A DNA stretch of 64,000 nt from assembly GCF_004353505.1 (NCBI RefSeq), contig NZ_SMNQ01000017.1, positions 1-64,000 of the forward strand, read 5' to 3'. Under the pieces are notes generated by a model. It was not told the origin of the DNA. It saw only the letters and a program-made list of their open reading frames with translations, and did not search any database. The first letter of the stretch is position 1. Each line of letters starts with the position of its first letter. This DNA is from Streptomyces sp. WAC05374. Lineage in GTDB: Bacteria > Actinomycetota > Actinomycetes > Streptomycetales > Streptomycetaceae. Positions 6,107-15,546 of this stretch are shown here, in pieces. The position numbers and the translations under genes were made by a program.

Positions 6107-8242
6107 ATGCCGCCGTTGCGCAGCACCGGACCGGTTCCGGAAGCGGAGCATCCGGAGTACGCAGGACGGTACCGGCTCGAGGAGTGCCTGGGCTCGGGCG
6201 GCATGGGTGTCGTCCATCTGGCCAGGTCCGGCTCCGGGCTGCGCCTCGCGGTGAAGGTGGTGCATGCCGAGCATGCGGCGGACCCCGAGTTCAGGGCGCG
6301 GTTCCGGCAGGAGGTCCAGGCTGCGAGGCGGGTGAGCGGGGCGTTCACCGCGCCGGTCGTGGACGCGGACCCGGAGGCCGGGCGGCCGTGGATGGCCACG
6401 CTGTTCATCGAGGGGCCGACCCTGTCGGAGCGGGTGAAGCGGAACGGCCCGCTGGGCTCCCTGGAGCTGCGGAGGGTGGGCGCCGGGCTCGCGGAGGCGC
6501 TGCGCGACATCCACCGGGCGGGCGTGGTGCACCGGGATCTGAAGCCCAGCAATGTGCTGCTGGCCGCCGACGGGCCGAAGGTCATCGACTTCGGGATCTC
6601 CCGGCCGGCCGACAGTGATCTGCGGACGGAGACGGGGAAGCTGATCGGGACCCCGCCGTTCATGGCGCCCGAGCAGTTCCAGCGGCCCCGGGACGTGGGG
6701 CCCGCCGCGGACGTGTTCGCGATGGGCGCCGTGCTGGTCCACGCGGCGACCGGGCGCGGCCCGTTCGACTCCAACTCCCCGTACATCGTGGCGTACCAGG
6801 TCGTCCACAACGAGCCCGACCTCGCCGGGGTGCCGGAGGACCTGGTGCCGCTGCTGAGGCGGTGCCTGGCCAAGGACCCGGCGGAGCGGCCGACGGCGGA
6901 CGAACTGATGGGCGAGTTGCGGGCCGGTGAGCCGGAGGGTTCGGCCGCCGCGTTCATCCCGGCCCAGCGGCGGACGGAGCAGTCACTGCCGGCGCCTCCC
7001 GCCCCGGGCGCGGAGGCGGGCGCGGCCGGGAGGCGTGACCGTCGGCTCCGCCTGGCCGCCGGGCTCGCCCTCCTCGCGGCGCTGATCGCGGGCGGGGTCG
7101 TCGCGGTGCGCGGCCTCGCGGACGAGGCGCCCCCCGCCACCGCCCACGCCGGGCCCGCCCAGCCGTTCCGGCCCTGGTCCGCCACCCTGGGCGCCGGGGG
7201 CGAGAACCTCACGCCCCTGTGCACGGCCACCACCGCCCCCGACGCCCTGTACTGCACCGCCCCCGGCGTCAAGGCGGCCCGCCTCGGCCCCCGCGACGGC
7301 GGCACGGCCTGGCTGGTCCCGACCGGCGGAACGGCGACCGGCAAAGCCAAGAACACCGGAGCCGAAGCCGGGGCCGCACCCGTGCTGTGCGGTGGGCTGG
7401 TCCATGTGGTGACGCCCGGCCGGGCCCGGCTGGAGGCGCTCGACCCGGCCACCGGCAAGACCCGGTGGGGCAAGGACGTCTCCGCGTACGCGAACGTCCT
7501 GCACGCGGGCGACTCCGTGCTGCTCGTGGCGGCGGACGGCACCGTGCGCGCCCTGGACGGGGCGACCGGCGACGAGCGGTGGAGCGAGCGGATGGCGCCC
7601 GGCGCGCAGTGGGTGACCGGTCCCGACGGGGTGGCCTACGCGGCGGCCGCCACGGCGGACGCGGCGGCCACTGTGGTGCGGGCGGTCGACCCGGTGGACG
7701 GGCGGGTGCTGTGGACCGAACGGATGGGCGGCGCCCTCAGCCCCGTACAGGCGTCCGAGGACGCGCTGCTGCTGCTGTCGACCGACGCGGACCTCTACAC
7801 CGACGCGGTCGTGCGGCTCGGTACCGCCGACCGCGACGCGCGGCGGGTGCCGCTCACCGTCCCCGTCGACCAGGCGCAGGCCGTGATGGCGGGGGACGTG
7901 GTGTACGTCGTCGGGGCGGGCGGTTCGCTGGCCGCCGTGGACACCGCGCGCGACGGCGCCCAGCGGGCGCAGCGCTGGCGGCTGGAGACGGGGGTGACGC
8001 GGGCGTCCCGCCCGGTCGTGGCGGACGGGCACGTCTATCTGACGGCGGCCGACGGGCGGCTGCTGGCCGTGGACGCCGGGCGCGGCGTGCTGCTGGGGGT
8101 GACGAAGCCCCGGATGGACGGCGGGCGGTACACGTTCGCGCCGCTGCTGCCGGCGCCCGCCGTCGCGAACGGCACGGTGTTCGCGACGGCGCCGGACGGG
8201 TCGGTCTTCGCCGTGGCGGCGAAGGATCCGGCCCGCTGGTGA
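6107..8242 (+). CDS. Membrane Ser/Thr protein kinase with extracellular beta-propeller
   Basis: This 711-aa Hanks-type receptor kinase has a glycine loop LGSGGMGVVH (about residue 28), catalytic lysine in AVKVV (residue 50), catalytic loop HRDLKPSN (142-149), DFG (161-163) and APE (187-189). A Pro/Ala-rich linker leads to a single transmembrane segment near residues 315-334. The outer part (about 350-711) has repeating units such as LEALDPATGKTRWGKDV and VRALDGATGDERWSERM, typical of a PQQ-like propeller and resembling AfsK. It probably senses an extracellular ligand. The start is ATG 6107 after GGGGG, with GTG 6101 as alternative. A TAGGCT -10 candidate lies at 6046-6051. The stop is adjacent to the convergent ilvD stop. 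Confidence 0.93.
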   Translation: MPPLRSTGPVPEAEHPEYAGRYRLEECLGSGGMGVVHLARSGSGLRLAVKVVHAEHAADPEFRARFRQEVQAARRVSGAFTAPVVDADPEAGRPWMATLFIEGPTLSERVKRNGPLGSLELRRVGAGLAEALRDIHRAGVVHRDLKPSNVLLAADGPKVIDFGISRPADSDLRTETGKLIGTPPFMAPEQFQRPRDVGPAADVFAMGAVLVHAATGRGPFDSNSPYIVAYQVVHNEPDLAGVPEDLVPLLRRCLAKDPAERPTADELMGELRAGEPEGSAAAFIPAQRRTEQSLPAPPAPGAEAGAAGRRDRRLRLAAGLALLAALIAGGVVAVRGLADEAPPATAHAGPAQPFRPWSATLGAGGENLTPLCTATTAPDALYCTAPGVKAARLGPRDGGTAWLVPTGGTATGKAKNTGAEAGAAPVLCGGLVHVVTPGRARLEALDPATGKTRWGKDVSAYANVLHAGDSVLLVAADGTVRALDGATGDERWSERMAPGAQWVTGPDGVAYAAAATADAAATVVRAVDPVDGRVLWTERMGGALSPVQASEDALLLLSTDADLYTDAVVRLGTADRDARRVPLTVPVDQAQAVMAGDVVYVVGAGGSLAAVDTARDGAQRAQRWRLETGVTRASRPVVADGHVYLTAADGRLLAVDAGRGVLLGVTKPRMDGGRYTFAPLLPAPAVANGTVFATAPDGSVFAVAAKDPARW

Positions 8243-10096
8243 TCAGCCGAGCTTGGTGACGTCCCGGACGGCGCCCTTGTCGGCGCTCGTGGCCATCGCC
8301 GCGTACGCCCGCAGGGCGGCCGAGACCTTGCGCTCGCGGTTCTTCGGCGCGTACGCGCCGGCGAGGGCCTCGCGGCGGACGGCCAGCACGTCGTCCGAGA
8401 CCAGCAGCTCGATGGAGCGGTTGGGGATGTCGATCCGGATGCGGTCGCCGTCCTCGACCAGCGCGATCGTGCCGCCGCTCGCCGCCTCGGGAGAGGCGTG
8501 GCCGATGGACAGGCCCGACGTGCCGCCCGAGAAACGGCCGTCCGTGATCAGGGCGCAGGTCTTGCCGAGGCCCCGGCCCTTGAGGAAGGACGTCGGGTAG
8601 AGCATCTCCTGCATGCCGGGGCCGCCCTTGGGGCCCTCGTAGCGGATGACGACGACGTCCCCGTCGGTGACCTGCTTGTTGAGGATCTTCTCGACGGCCT
8701 CCTCCTGCGACTCGCAGACGACCGCCGGGCCCTCGAAGGTCCAGATCGACTCGTCGACACCGGCGGTCTTCACGACACAGCCGTCGACGGCGAGGTTGCC
8801 CCTCAGCACGGCGAGGCCGCCGTCCTTGGAGTAGGCATGCTCGGCGGAGCGGATGCAGCCCTCGGCGGCGTCCGTGTCCAGCGCCTCCCAGCGCTCGGAC
8901 TGCGAGAACGCCTCGGCGGAGCGGACGCAGCCGGGCGCCGCGTGCCACAGCTCGACGGCCTCGGCGGACGGCGAGCCACCGCGCACGTCCCAGGTCTTGA
9001 GCCAGTCGGCGAGGGTGGGGCTGTGCACGCTGTGCACGTCCTCGTTGAGCAGTCCGGCCCGGTGCAGCTCGCCGAGCAGGGCGGGGATGCCTCCGGCGCG
9101 GTGCACGTCCTCCATGTAGTACGTACGCGTCTTGGCGACGTTGGGCGCGACCTTGGCCAGGCACGGCACCCGGCGCGAGACGGCGTCGATCTCCTCCAGG
9201 CCGAAGGGGACGCCCGCCTCCTGGGCGGCGGCCAGCAGGTGCAGGATCGTGTTGGTGGAGCCGCCCATGGCGATGTCGAGCGCCATGGCGTTCTCGAAGG
9301 CCGCGAAGGTGGCGATGTTGCGCGGCAGGACGGACTCGTCGCCCTGGGCGTAGTAGCGGTCGGTCAGCTCGACGACCGTACGGGCGGCGTTCTCGTACAG
9401 GGCGCGGCGGGCCGTGTGCGTGGCGAGCGTGGAGCCGTTGCCGGGCAGGGAGAGGCCGATGGCCTCGGTCAGGCAGTTCATCGAGTTGGCGGTGAACATG
9501 CCGGAACACGAGCCGCAGGTCGGGCAGGCGTTCTCCTCGATACGGAGGATGTCCTCGTCCGAGATCTTGTCGTTCACGGCGTCGGAGATCGCGTCGACCA
9601 GGTCGAGGGTGCGGACCGTGCCGTCGACCAGGGTGGCGCGGCCGGACTCCATCGGGCCGCCGGAGACGAAGACCGTGGGGATGTTGAGCCGCAGCGCGGC
9701 GTTCAGCATGCCCGGGGTGATCTTGTCGCAGTTGGAGATGCAGATCAGGGCGTCGGCGCAGTGGGCCTCGACCATGTACTCCACGCTGTCGGCGATCAGG
9801 TCGCGGGAGGGCAGGCTGTAGAGCATGCCGCCGTGGCCCATCGCGATGCCGTCGTCGACGGCGATGGTGTTGAACTCGCGCGGGATGCCGCCCGCCTCCT
9901 TGATCGCCTCGCTGACGATCCGGCCGACCGGCTGGAGGTGGGTGTGGCCCGGGACGAACTCGGTGAAGGAGTTGGCGACGGCGATGATCGGCTTGCGGCC
10001 GATGTCCGCGCCCGGTACACCGGAGGCCCGCATAAGGGCGCGGGCGCCCGCCATGTTGCGGCCGTGGGTGACAGTGCGGGACCTCAGCTCGGGCAT
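8243..10096 (-). CDS. ilvD: Dihydroxy-acid dehydratase
   Basis: This Fe-S enzyme dehydrates 2,3-dihydroxy-3-methyl(butanoate/pentanoate) to the 2-keto acids in valine, isoleucine and leucine synthesis. At 617 aa it matches the E. coli-type family. Cluster ligands appear in [11 protein letters not shown] and [19 protein letters not shown], and GRFSGGTSG is the conserved C-terminal signature. The ATG at 10096 is preceded by AAGGAG at suitable spacing. It is monocistronic and convergent with the kinase gene, with no gap between stops. Confidence 0.97.
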   Translation of the reverse strand: MPELRSRTVTHGRNMAGARALMRASGVPGADIGRKPIIAVANSFTEFVPGHTHLQPVGRIVSEAIKEAGGIPREFNTIAVDDGIAMGHGGMLYSLPSRDLIADSVEYMVEAHCADALICISNCDKITPGMLNAALRLNIPTVFVSGGPMESGRATLVDGTVRTLDLVDAISDAVNDKISDEDILRIEENACPTCGSCSGMFTANSMNCLTEAIGLSLPGNGSTLATHTARRALYENAARTVVELTDRYYAQGDESVLPRNIATFAAFENAMALDIAMGGSTNTILHLLAAAQEAGVPFGLEEIDAVSRRVPCLAKVAPNVAKTRTYYMEDVHRAGGIPALLGELHRAGLLNEDVHSVHSPTLADWLKTWDVRGGSPSAEAVELWHAAPGCVRSAEAFSQSERWEALDTDAAEGCIRSAEHAYSKDGGLAVLRGNLAVDGCVVKTAGVDESIWTFEGPAVVCESQEEAVEKILNKQVTDGDVVVIRYEGPKGGPGMQEMLYPTSFLKGRGLGKTCALITDGRFSGGTSGLSIGHASPEAASGGTIALVEDGDRIRIDIPNRSIELLVSDDVLAVRREALAGAYAPKNRERKVSAALRAYAAMATSADKGAVRDVTKLG

Positions 10097-10267
10097 GATC
10101 CGTCGCTCCTTAACAGAGAGGTGTCTGTTTCGAGCGTACGCTTCGGCTCCAAGATCTGGACATGCTGTCCGGATTGCGGGACAGCGGGCTCAGTCCTCGG
10201 TCACGCCGCGTGCGGTACGGGGCGCGGTCACGCCGGTACATGTCCCAACGCACCCGCCCGTACGCGG
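10097..10267. promoter_or_regulatory. ilvD promoter/leader region
   Basis: The 171 bp upstream of ilvD hold its ribosome binding site and a small dyad GGACATGCTGTCC (10158-10170). That dyad overlaps a second one, CTGTCC-N8-GGACAG (10165-10184). No leader peptide rich in branched-chain codons was found, so control is more likely by a DNA-binding protein than by attenuation. This is inference from sequence only. Confidence 0.35.
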
Positions 10268-10873
10268 TCACGCCTCGGTCAGGTACCGCTGGAGGGTCGG
10301 GGCGACCATGGCCACGATGTCCTCCGGGCGTGCCGACGCCATCGGCTCCACCTGGATGACGTAGCGCAGGATCGCGATGCCGATCATGTGCGAGGCCGCC
10401 AGTTCGGCGCGGAACTTCGGGTCCGGTACGTCGAGGTCGTCGGCCACCCGCTCCAGCACGCGCCGCAGCACGAACCCGCGCAGCACCTTCGCCGCCGCCT
10501 CGTGGGTGAGCGCGGAGCGGATGACGGCCAGCAGCGGGGTGCGCGTGACCGGGTTCTCCCACACACCGATGAAGGAGCGGGCCAGCCGCTCGCCGATGCC
10601 CTCGGGGCCGTGCCCGAGCACCGCCGGAAGGATCAGGTCGGGCTCGAAGGACAGCTCGATGGCGGCGGCGAAGACCTCGTCCTTCGTACCGAAGTAGTGG
10701 TGGACCAGTGCCGGGTCCACGCCCGCCGCCTTCGCGATGCCGCGCACGGACGTCTTGTCGTAGCCGCGCTCGGCGAACTCGGCGCGGGCGGCCTGGAGGA
10801 TGCGGGTCCGCGCGTCCGGGCCCTCCGCCTCGACCTTGGGCGGCCGGCCGCGTCCTCTGCGTACTCCGGTCAC
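10268..10873 (-). CDS. TetR-family transcriptional regulator
   Basis: This 201-aa protein has an N-terminal TetR helix-turn-helix ([48 protein letters not shown] split over residues 21-68). A basic RRGRGRPPK arm before it could add DNA contacts. The C-terminal ligand-binding part is of a TetR_C type common in actinomycetes. GTG 10873 overlaps the stop of the upstream isomerase-like gene (GTGA), so the two are co-translated and may be functionally linked. The target is unknown. Confidence 0.9.
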   Translation of the reverse strand: MTGVRRGRGRPPKVEAEGPDARTRILQAARAEFAERGYDKTSVRGIAKAAGVDPALVHHYFGTKDEVFAAAIELSFEPDLILPAVLGHGPEGIGERLARSFIGVWENPVTRTPLLAVIRSALTHEAAAKVLRGFVLRRVLERVADDLDVPDPKFRAELAASHMIGIAILRYVIQVEPMASARPEDIVAMVAPTLQRYLTEA

Positions 10874-11697
10874 CGGACGCGGGCCGAGGAGGCCAGGTGC
10901 AGGCGGGTGAAGGCGAGCGCCTCCGCCAGGTCGGCCTCGCGTTCGGCGGCCGACATGGCGCGCCGCGTGTTGACCTCGATGACGACGTGGCCGTCGAAGC
11001 CGGTGGCCGCCAGGTGCTCCAGCAGTTCGGCGCACGGCTGGGTGCCGCGCCCGGGCACCAGGTGCTCGTCCTTGGCGGAGCCGCGCCCGTCGGCGAGGTG
11101 GACGTGGCCCAGCCGGTCTCCCATGCGGCCGGCCATGTCCAGGGCGTCGACGCGGGCGGTCGCGGTGTGCGAGAGGTCGATCGTGTAGTGGCGGTAGTCG
11201 TCCTTGCTGACGTCCCACTCGGGCGCGTACGCGAGCATCTCGCGGTCGCGGTAGCGCCACGGGTACATGTTCTCGACGGCGAACCGTACGTCCGTCTCGT
11301 CGGCCATCCGCCAGATGCCGTCGATGAAGTCCCGGGCGTACTGGCGCTGCCAGCGGAACGGGGGGTGGACGACCACGGTCGACGCGCCGAGCTTCTCCGC
11401 CGCCGCCCGGGCCCGCTGGAGCTTCACCCACGGGTCGGTCGACCAGACCCGCTGGGTGATCAGCAGGCAGGGGGCGTGCACCGCGAGGACGGGGACCTGG
11501 TGGTAGTCGGAGAGGCGGCGCAGCGCCTCGATGTCCTGGCTGACGGGGTCGGTCCACACCATGACCTCGACGCCGTCGTAGCCCAGGCGGGCCGCGATCT
11601 CGAAGGCCGTCGCCGTCGACTCGGGATAGACCGAGGCCGTCGACAGGGCGACCTTCGCATCCGGGATGCGCACCACTGATTCCGACGTTTCAGCCAC
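10870..11697 (-). CDS. Sugar phosphate isomerase/epimerase-like TIM-barrel protein
   Basis: This 275-aa protein belongs to the xylose isomerase-like TIM-barrel (AP endonuclease 2) superfamily. Metal-binding candidates lie in [31 protein letters not shown] and IEVNTR, the usual pattern of His, Glu and Asp at strand ends. The actual substrate is unknown. The start is GTG 11697 ([12 protein letters not shown]), with GTG 11676 or 11673 possible. It sits 23 bp downstream of ppx and overlaps the TetR gene. Confidence 0.85.
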   Translation of the reverse strand: MAETSESVVRIPDAKVALSTASVYPESTATAFEIAARLGYDGVEVMVWTDPVSQDIEALRRLSDYHQVPVLAVHAPCLLITQRVWSTDPWVKLQRARAAAEKLGASTVVVHPPFRWQRQYARDFIDGIWRMADETDVRFAVENMYPWRYRDREMLAYAPEWDVSKDDYRHYTIDLSHTATARVDALDMAGRMGDRLGHVHLADGRGSAKDEHLVPGRGTQPCAELLEHLAATGFDGHVVIEVNTRRAMSAAEREADLAEALAFTRLHLASSARVR

Positions 11698-11720
11698 GAG
11701 GGACAGACTACGGGCACCCG

Positions 11721-12653
11721 CTAGGCGGCCGGGAGGTGGTCCAGCCGACGCAGGATGACTCCCTCGCGCAGCGCCCATGGGCAGATCTCCAGTTCCTCGA
11801 CCCCGTACAGGTCCATCGCGCCCTCCGCGACCAGCGCTCCGGCCAGCAGTTGCGGCGCCCGGCCCTCGGACACTCCGGGCAGGGCGCAGCGCTGTTCGGC
11901 GGTCATGGCGGCGAGCTTGGGGACCCACTCCTCCAGTGATGTACGACTCAGAATCCGCTCCACGTACAGACCCTCGCCCGAGCCGGGCGCGCCGGCTATC
12001 CGGGCGAGCTGTTTGAACGTCTTGGAGGTGGCGACGACGTGGTCGGGCCTGCCGAAGCGGGCGAACTCGCCGACCTTGCGGGCGATCTCGGCCCGGACGT
12101 GGCGGCGCAGCGCCTTCACGTCGGCGGGGTCCGGCGGGTCGCCGGGCAGCCAGCCGGCGGTGAGCCGCCCGGCGCCGAGCGGCAGGGACACGGCCGCGTC
12201 GGGCTCCTCGTCCATCCCGTACGCGATCTCCAGCGAGCCGCCGCCGATGTCGAGGAGCAGCAGCTTTCCGGAGGACCAGCCGTACCAGCGGCGGGCGGCG
12301 AGGAAGGTGAGGCGGGCCTCCTCCTCGCCGGTGAGGACCTGGAGGTCGACGCCGGTCTCGTCCCGGACGCGCTTCAGTACGGCGTCGGCGTTGGCCGCGT
12401 CGCGGATGGCGGAGGTGGCGAAGGGCAGGACCTCCTCGCAGCCCTTGTCCTCGGCGGTGCGCACCGCGTCGTGGGTGATGCTGACGAGCCGCTCGACGCC
12501 GTGCTCGCCTATGGCGCCGTCCGCGTCGAGCAGCTCGGCGAGCCGCAGCTCCGCCTTGTGGGAGTGGGCGGGCAGCGGCCGGGCGCCGGGGTGGGCGTCC
12601 ATCACCAGCAGGTGCACTGTGTTCGAACCGACGTCGAGGACTCCGAGTCTCAT
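11721..12653 (-). CDS. ppx: Exopolyphosphatase / guanosine pentaphosphatase family protein
   Basis: This 310-aa single-domain member of the Ppx/GppA family has the ASKHA fold. It shows the phosphate-1 loop [13 protein letters not shown] at the N-terminus, catalytic acidic residues around TGEEEARL, and the second nucleotide loop [12 protein letters not shown]. It hydrolyses polyphosphate or pppGpp, so it may adjust phosphate storage and stringent signalling. It lacks the C-terminal HD-like domain of E. coli Ppx, as expected for short actinobacterial forms. ATG 12653 is divergent from the next gene, only 39 bp away. Confidence 0.88.
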   Translation of the reverse strand: MRLGVLDVGSNTVHLLVMDAHPGARPLPAHSHKAELRLAELLDADGAIGEHGVERLVSITHDAVRTAEDKGCEEVLPFATSAIRDAANADAVLKRVRDETGVDLQVLTGEEEARLTFLAARRWYGWSSGKLLLLDIGGGSLEIAYGMDEEPDAAVSLPLGAGRLTAGWLPGDPPDPADVKALRRHVRAEIARKVGEFARFGRPDHVVATSKTFKQLARIAGAPGSGEGLYVERILSRTSLEEWVPKLAAMTAEQRCALPGVSEGRAPQLLAGALVAEGAMDLYGVEELEICPWALREGVILRRLDHLPAA

Positions 12654-12692
12654 GCCCCGAACGCTACTGCGCCTGGCGCATACGCTTGGTGT

Positions 12693-13517
12693 GTGCCAAA
12701 GACGAAGAAGGCGAAGCCCGCCAAGAAGCACGATAAGTCCTCCGTACTGCCCGTAACGGGCGTTTCCGACGAAAAGGGACTGGACTTTCCCCGTGCGTGG
12801 GTGGAGTTCCCCGACCCGGCCGACGAGGAGCAGGTTTTCCGCTGCGACCTGACGTGGCTGACGTCACGCTGGACCTGCGTCTTCGGCAGCGGCTGCCAGG
12901 GCATCCAGGCGGGACGCGCGGACGACGGCTGCTGCACGCTGGGCGCGCACTTCTCGGACGAGGACGACGAGCAGCGCGTCGCGTCGCACGTGGAGCGGCT
13001 GACGCCGGAGCTGTGGCAGTTCCACGACGAGGGCACCTCGGCGGGCGGCTGGGTGCAGCTCGACGAGGACGGCGAGCGCCAGACCCGCCGCTGGGAGGGC
13101 TCCTGCATCTTCCAGAACCGCCCCGGGTTCGCGGGCGGGGCGGGCTGCGCGCTGCACATCCTGGCGCTGCGCGAGGGCCGCGAGCCGCTGGAGACGAAGC
13201 CGGACGTCTGCTGGCAGCTCCCGGTGCGGCGCACGTACGACTGGATCGACCGGCCCGACGACACACGGGTGCTCCAGATCTCGATCGGTGAGTACGACCG
13301 GCGCGGCTGGGGCCCGGGCGGCCACGACCTGCACTGGTGGTGCACGTCGGCGACCTCGGCGCACGGCGCGGGGGAGCCGGTGTACGTGACGTACCGCCCG
13401 GAGCTGACGGAGCTGATGGGCAAGGAGGCGTACGACGTGCTGGTGGAGCTGTGCGAGGCCCGCCTGGCGTCGCAGCTCCCGCTGGTGGCGCCGCACCCGG
13501 CGGACCCGGTGGGCTGA
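12693..13517 (+). CDS. Conserved cysteine-rich protein of unknown function
   Basis: This 274-aa protein has a lysine-rich start ([14 protein letters not shown]). Cysteines fall in groups: [37 protein letters not shown] and PDVCWQLP. The CCTLGAHF and GC..C spacing suggests a metal- or cluster-binding cysteine cluster like YkgJ/DUF3109 proteins, but I cannot assign the family firmly. GTG 12693 follows a TACGCT -10 hexamer (12681-12686) by 6 nt and lacks a ribosome binding site, so it is probably leaderless. It is convergent with the sigma-like gene. Confidence 0.78.
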   Translation: MPKTKKAKPAKKHDKSSVLPVTGVSDEKGLDFPRAWVEFPDPADEEQVFRCDLTWLTSRWTCVFGSGCQGIQAGRADDGCCTLGAHFSDEDDEQRVASHVERLTPELWQFHDEGTSAGGWVQLDEDGERQTRRWEGSCIFQNRPGFAGGAGCALHILALREGREPLETKPDVCWQLPVRRTYDWIDRPDDTRVLQISIGEYDRRGWGPGGHDLHWWCTSATSAHGAGEPVYVTYRPELTELMGKEAYDVLVELCEARLASQLPLVAPHPADPVG

Positions 13518-13617
13518 CGTCCCGGGTGGGTCCGCGGCCGCGGTGGCCCGTGCCCGTGTGTTCCGGGTGTTCCTGGTGGGCCCGGCGGGGCCGGTGCGTC
13601 CTGAGCGGTGACGTTCG

Positions 13618-15375
13618 TCAGCCGGCCGGGGCGTCCGGCGACGGGGGCGCCGTGGGCGCGGGCGTGTCCGAGGGCGTCGGGTCCGGCGAGGGGGGCGGGG
13701 TCGACGGCGGCGTGGACGCCGGCGGCGTGGGCGTCGGGGTCGGCGTCGGGTCCTGGGACGGCGGCGGGGTGGTGGCCGGCGGGGCCGAGGGCCCGCCGTG
13801 GCCCGGGCGGGACGGGGGGCGCGGCGTGCCGTGGCCGTCGATCTCCACCACGGCGCCCGCCGGGTCGACGCCGACGCGGGCGGTCCAGGGGCCGACCGGT
13901 TCGCGGGCGCGGTCGACGGAGACGTACACCGTGACCGACCGGCCGGGGGCGAGGGTGCCGGAGGCGCGGCTGGCGTACAGCCATGGGGCGTCCGTCCACA
14001 GGGACCAGGTCACCGGCGCGCCGCCCGAGGCCGTGAGCGTGAGCATCGTGGTGTCGCCGGCCGCCGGCTGGGCCGTGACCGTGACCCGGCCCGGGGTGGG
14101 GCGTCCGGGGGCGGACGGCGGCGGGGGCGTGCCGGCGCTGAGGACCTCGACGGAGACGTGCGAGGAGCCGGGGGCGGCGGAGCGTCTGGTGTCGTTGCGG
14201 GCGCTGCCCGCGTTCTCGTAGTGGTCGGGCCGGTCCTCGGTGCCGTTCGCCCGGTCGTCGGCCCCGGCCGCGCTGACCGGGGAGCCGTCGTGTCCCTCGC
14301 CCGTCAGCGGAGCCCCCCGGTACGCCGCCCACAGGGCGAGCACCGGGGCCGCGACCACGGTGGCCACGACGGTCGTCGTCAGGGCCCGGGCCCGCATCCG
14401 TTCGCGGCGGGCCGCGTGGTCCCTGGGGTCCAGGGGAAAGCCGTCGCGCCCGAACCGGGGCCCGCCGGCCCGCGCACGCGGGACGTGCAGCATCGCGATG
14501 TACGCCGCCGCCCTCGGCGCCTCGACGAGCGGAAGCTGCGCGGGCGTGACGGACGAGCCGGGCCACGGGCCGCCCGCCTCGGCGCGCTCGGCGGCCCGGC
14601 GGCAGCGCGGGCAGTCGTCGACGTGCCGGACGAGCTCGCGGCGCAGGGCCGCGGAGAGCAGCACCCGGTTGTCCCCGGTGAGCCGGGCGACGGCCGGACA
14701 GGTGCCGGTCTCGACGACGGCGAGCGCGGCGCGGGTGCGCTCCACCTCGCAGGCGGCGGCGGACAGCAGCTCGCGGGCGGCGAGGGGCTCCATGCCGAGG
14801 ACCGCGGCGACCTGGGGCGCGCCGAGCTGGTGCCGTACGGCCAGCTCCAGCGCCTCGCGCTGCTCGGGCGTGGTGCCGGCGGCCTCGGGCCAGGCCAGCA
14901 GGGACAGCTCGCGGCGGCGGCGCTCGGCGAGCTCGGGCGGAACGTGCGGGACGCCCTCCGCCGCGTCGGAGGCGGGCGGGGCGGGCAGGCGCCCGGCGTG
15001 CGCCCCCTGGCCGTGCCGCTGCCCGTGCCGGCGGCGGCGCTGCTCGCCGAGCTCCCGGAGGCAGGCCCAGCGGGCGAGGGCGTACAGCCAGGCGCGCCGC
15101 TCGGGGTCGGCGGCGGGACACCGCCCGAACTGCCGCTCGGAGATGGCCAGTACGTCACCCAGCACCGTGGTGGCCACGTCGTGGTCGCACAGCACGGACA
15201 GGCAGTATGTGAACAGCCCGTCCAGATACGGCTCGTAGCGCGCCGGTGGGCGCTGGGCCAGGGTGCGGGGCCCGGTCCGGGGCGCGCGGCGCCGCGCCCG
15301 GTGTGCGCCGGTGGTGTGCGTGGGGGGCTCCAGCCTGCTGCTCGTCACCCGGCGACCGTAGGCAGTGGAAGGCAC
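13618..15375 (-). CDS. Membrane-tethered sigma-factor-like / zinc-finger anti-sigma-like fusion protein
   Basis: This 585-aa protein looks composite. Residues about 45-220 resemble an ECF sigma factor (region-2-like YLDGLFTYCLSVLCDHDVATTVLGDV, then a region-4-like helical part with VRHQLGAPQVAAVLGM). Near residue 250, LVRHVDDCPRCRRAAE carries the HxxxCxxC of zf-HC2 anti-sigma domains. A transmembrane helix follows at about 328-350. The outside part has a BACON/Ig-like module (GAPVTWSLWTDAPWLYASRASGTLAPG) and a Pro/Thr/Ser-rich tail. The start is GTG 15375 or GTG 15348. Domain names are inferred by eye. Confidence 0.72.
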   Translation of the reverse strand: MPSTAYGRRVTSSRLEPPTHTTGAHRARRRAPRTGPRTLAQRPPARYEPYLDGLFTYCLSVLCDHDVATTVLGDVLAISERQFGRCPAADPERRAWLYALARWACLRELGEQRRRRHGQRHGQGAHAGRLPAPPASDAAEGVPHVPPELAERRRRELSLLAWPEAAGTTPEQREALELAVRHQLGAPQVAAVLGMEPLAARELLSAAACEVERTRAALAVVETGTCPAVARLTGDNRVLLSAALRRELVRHVDDCPRCRRAAERAEAGGPWPGSSVTPAQLPLVEAPRAAAYIAMLHVPRARAGGPRFGRDGFPLDPRDHAARRERMRARALTTTVVATVVAAPVLALWAAYRGAPLTGEGHDGSPVSAAGADDRANGTEDRPDHYENAGSARNDTRRSAAPGSSHVSVEVLSAGTPPPPSAPGRPTPGRVTVTAQPAAGDTTMLTLTASGGAPVTWSLWTDAPWLYASRASGTLAPGRSVTVYVSVDRAREPVGPWTARVGVDPAGAVVEIDGHGTPRPPSRPGHGGPSAPPATTPPPSQDPTPTPTPTPPASTPPSTPPPSPDPTPSDTPAPTAPPSPDAPAG

Positions 15376-15546
15376 ACCCTTCGCACCCCTTCCGCACTTT
15401 TAATCCTTACGGGTGAACGTATCCCTCAAAAGGGGACAGGAAGCGCAGAATCCGCGCCGGTCACCCACCGGCGCCCCTGCGGTCCCGGTCGCCACGGAGG
15501 CCCCGCGCGGGAGGCGTTGTCAGTGCGGCCCGCTACGGTCGTGCGC

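Noticed and set aside
8498-11188. An 896-codon plus-strand open frame opposite ilvD, tetR and the isomerase-like gene
   Set aside because: It is antisense to three recognised genes. The long open frame is a by-product of high GC.
13798-15546. N-terminal extension of radA upstream of 15547
   Set aside because: The extension is antisense to the sigma-like gene. RadA begins with its zinc finger just after ATG 15547.
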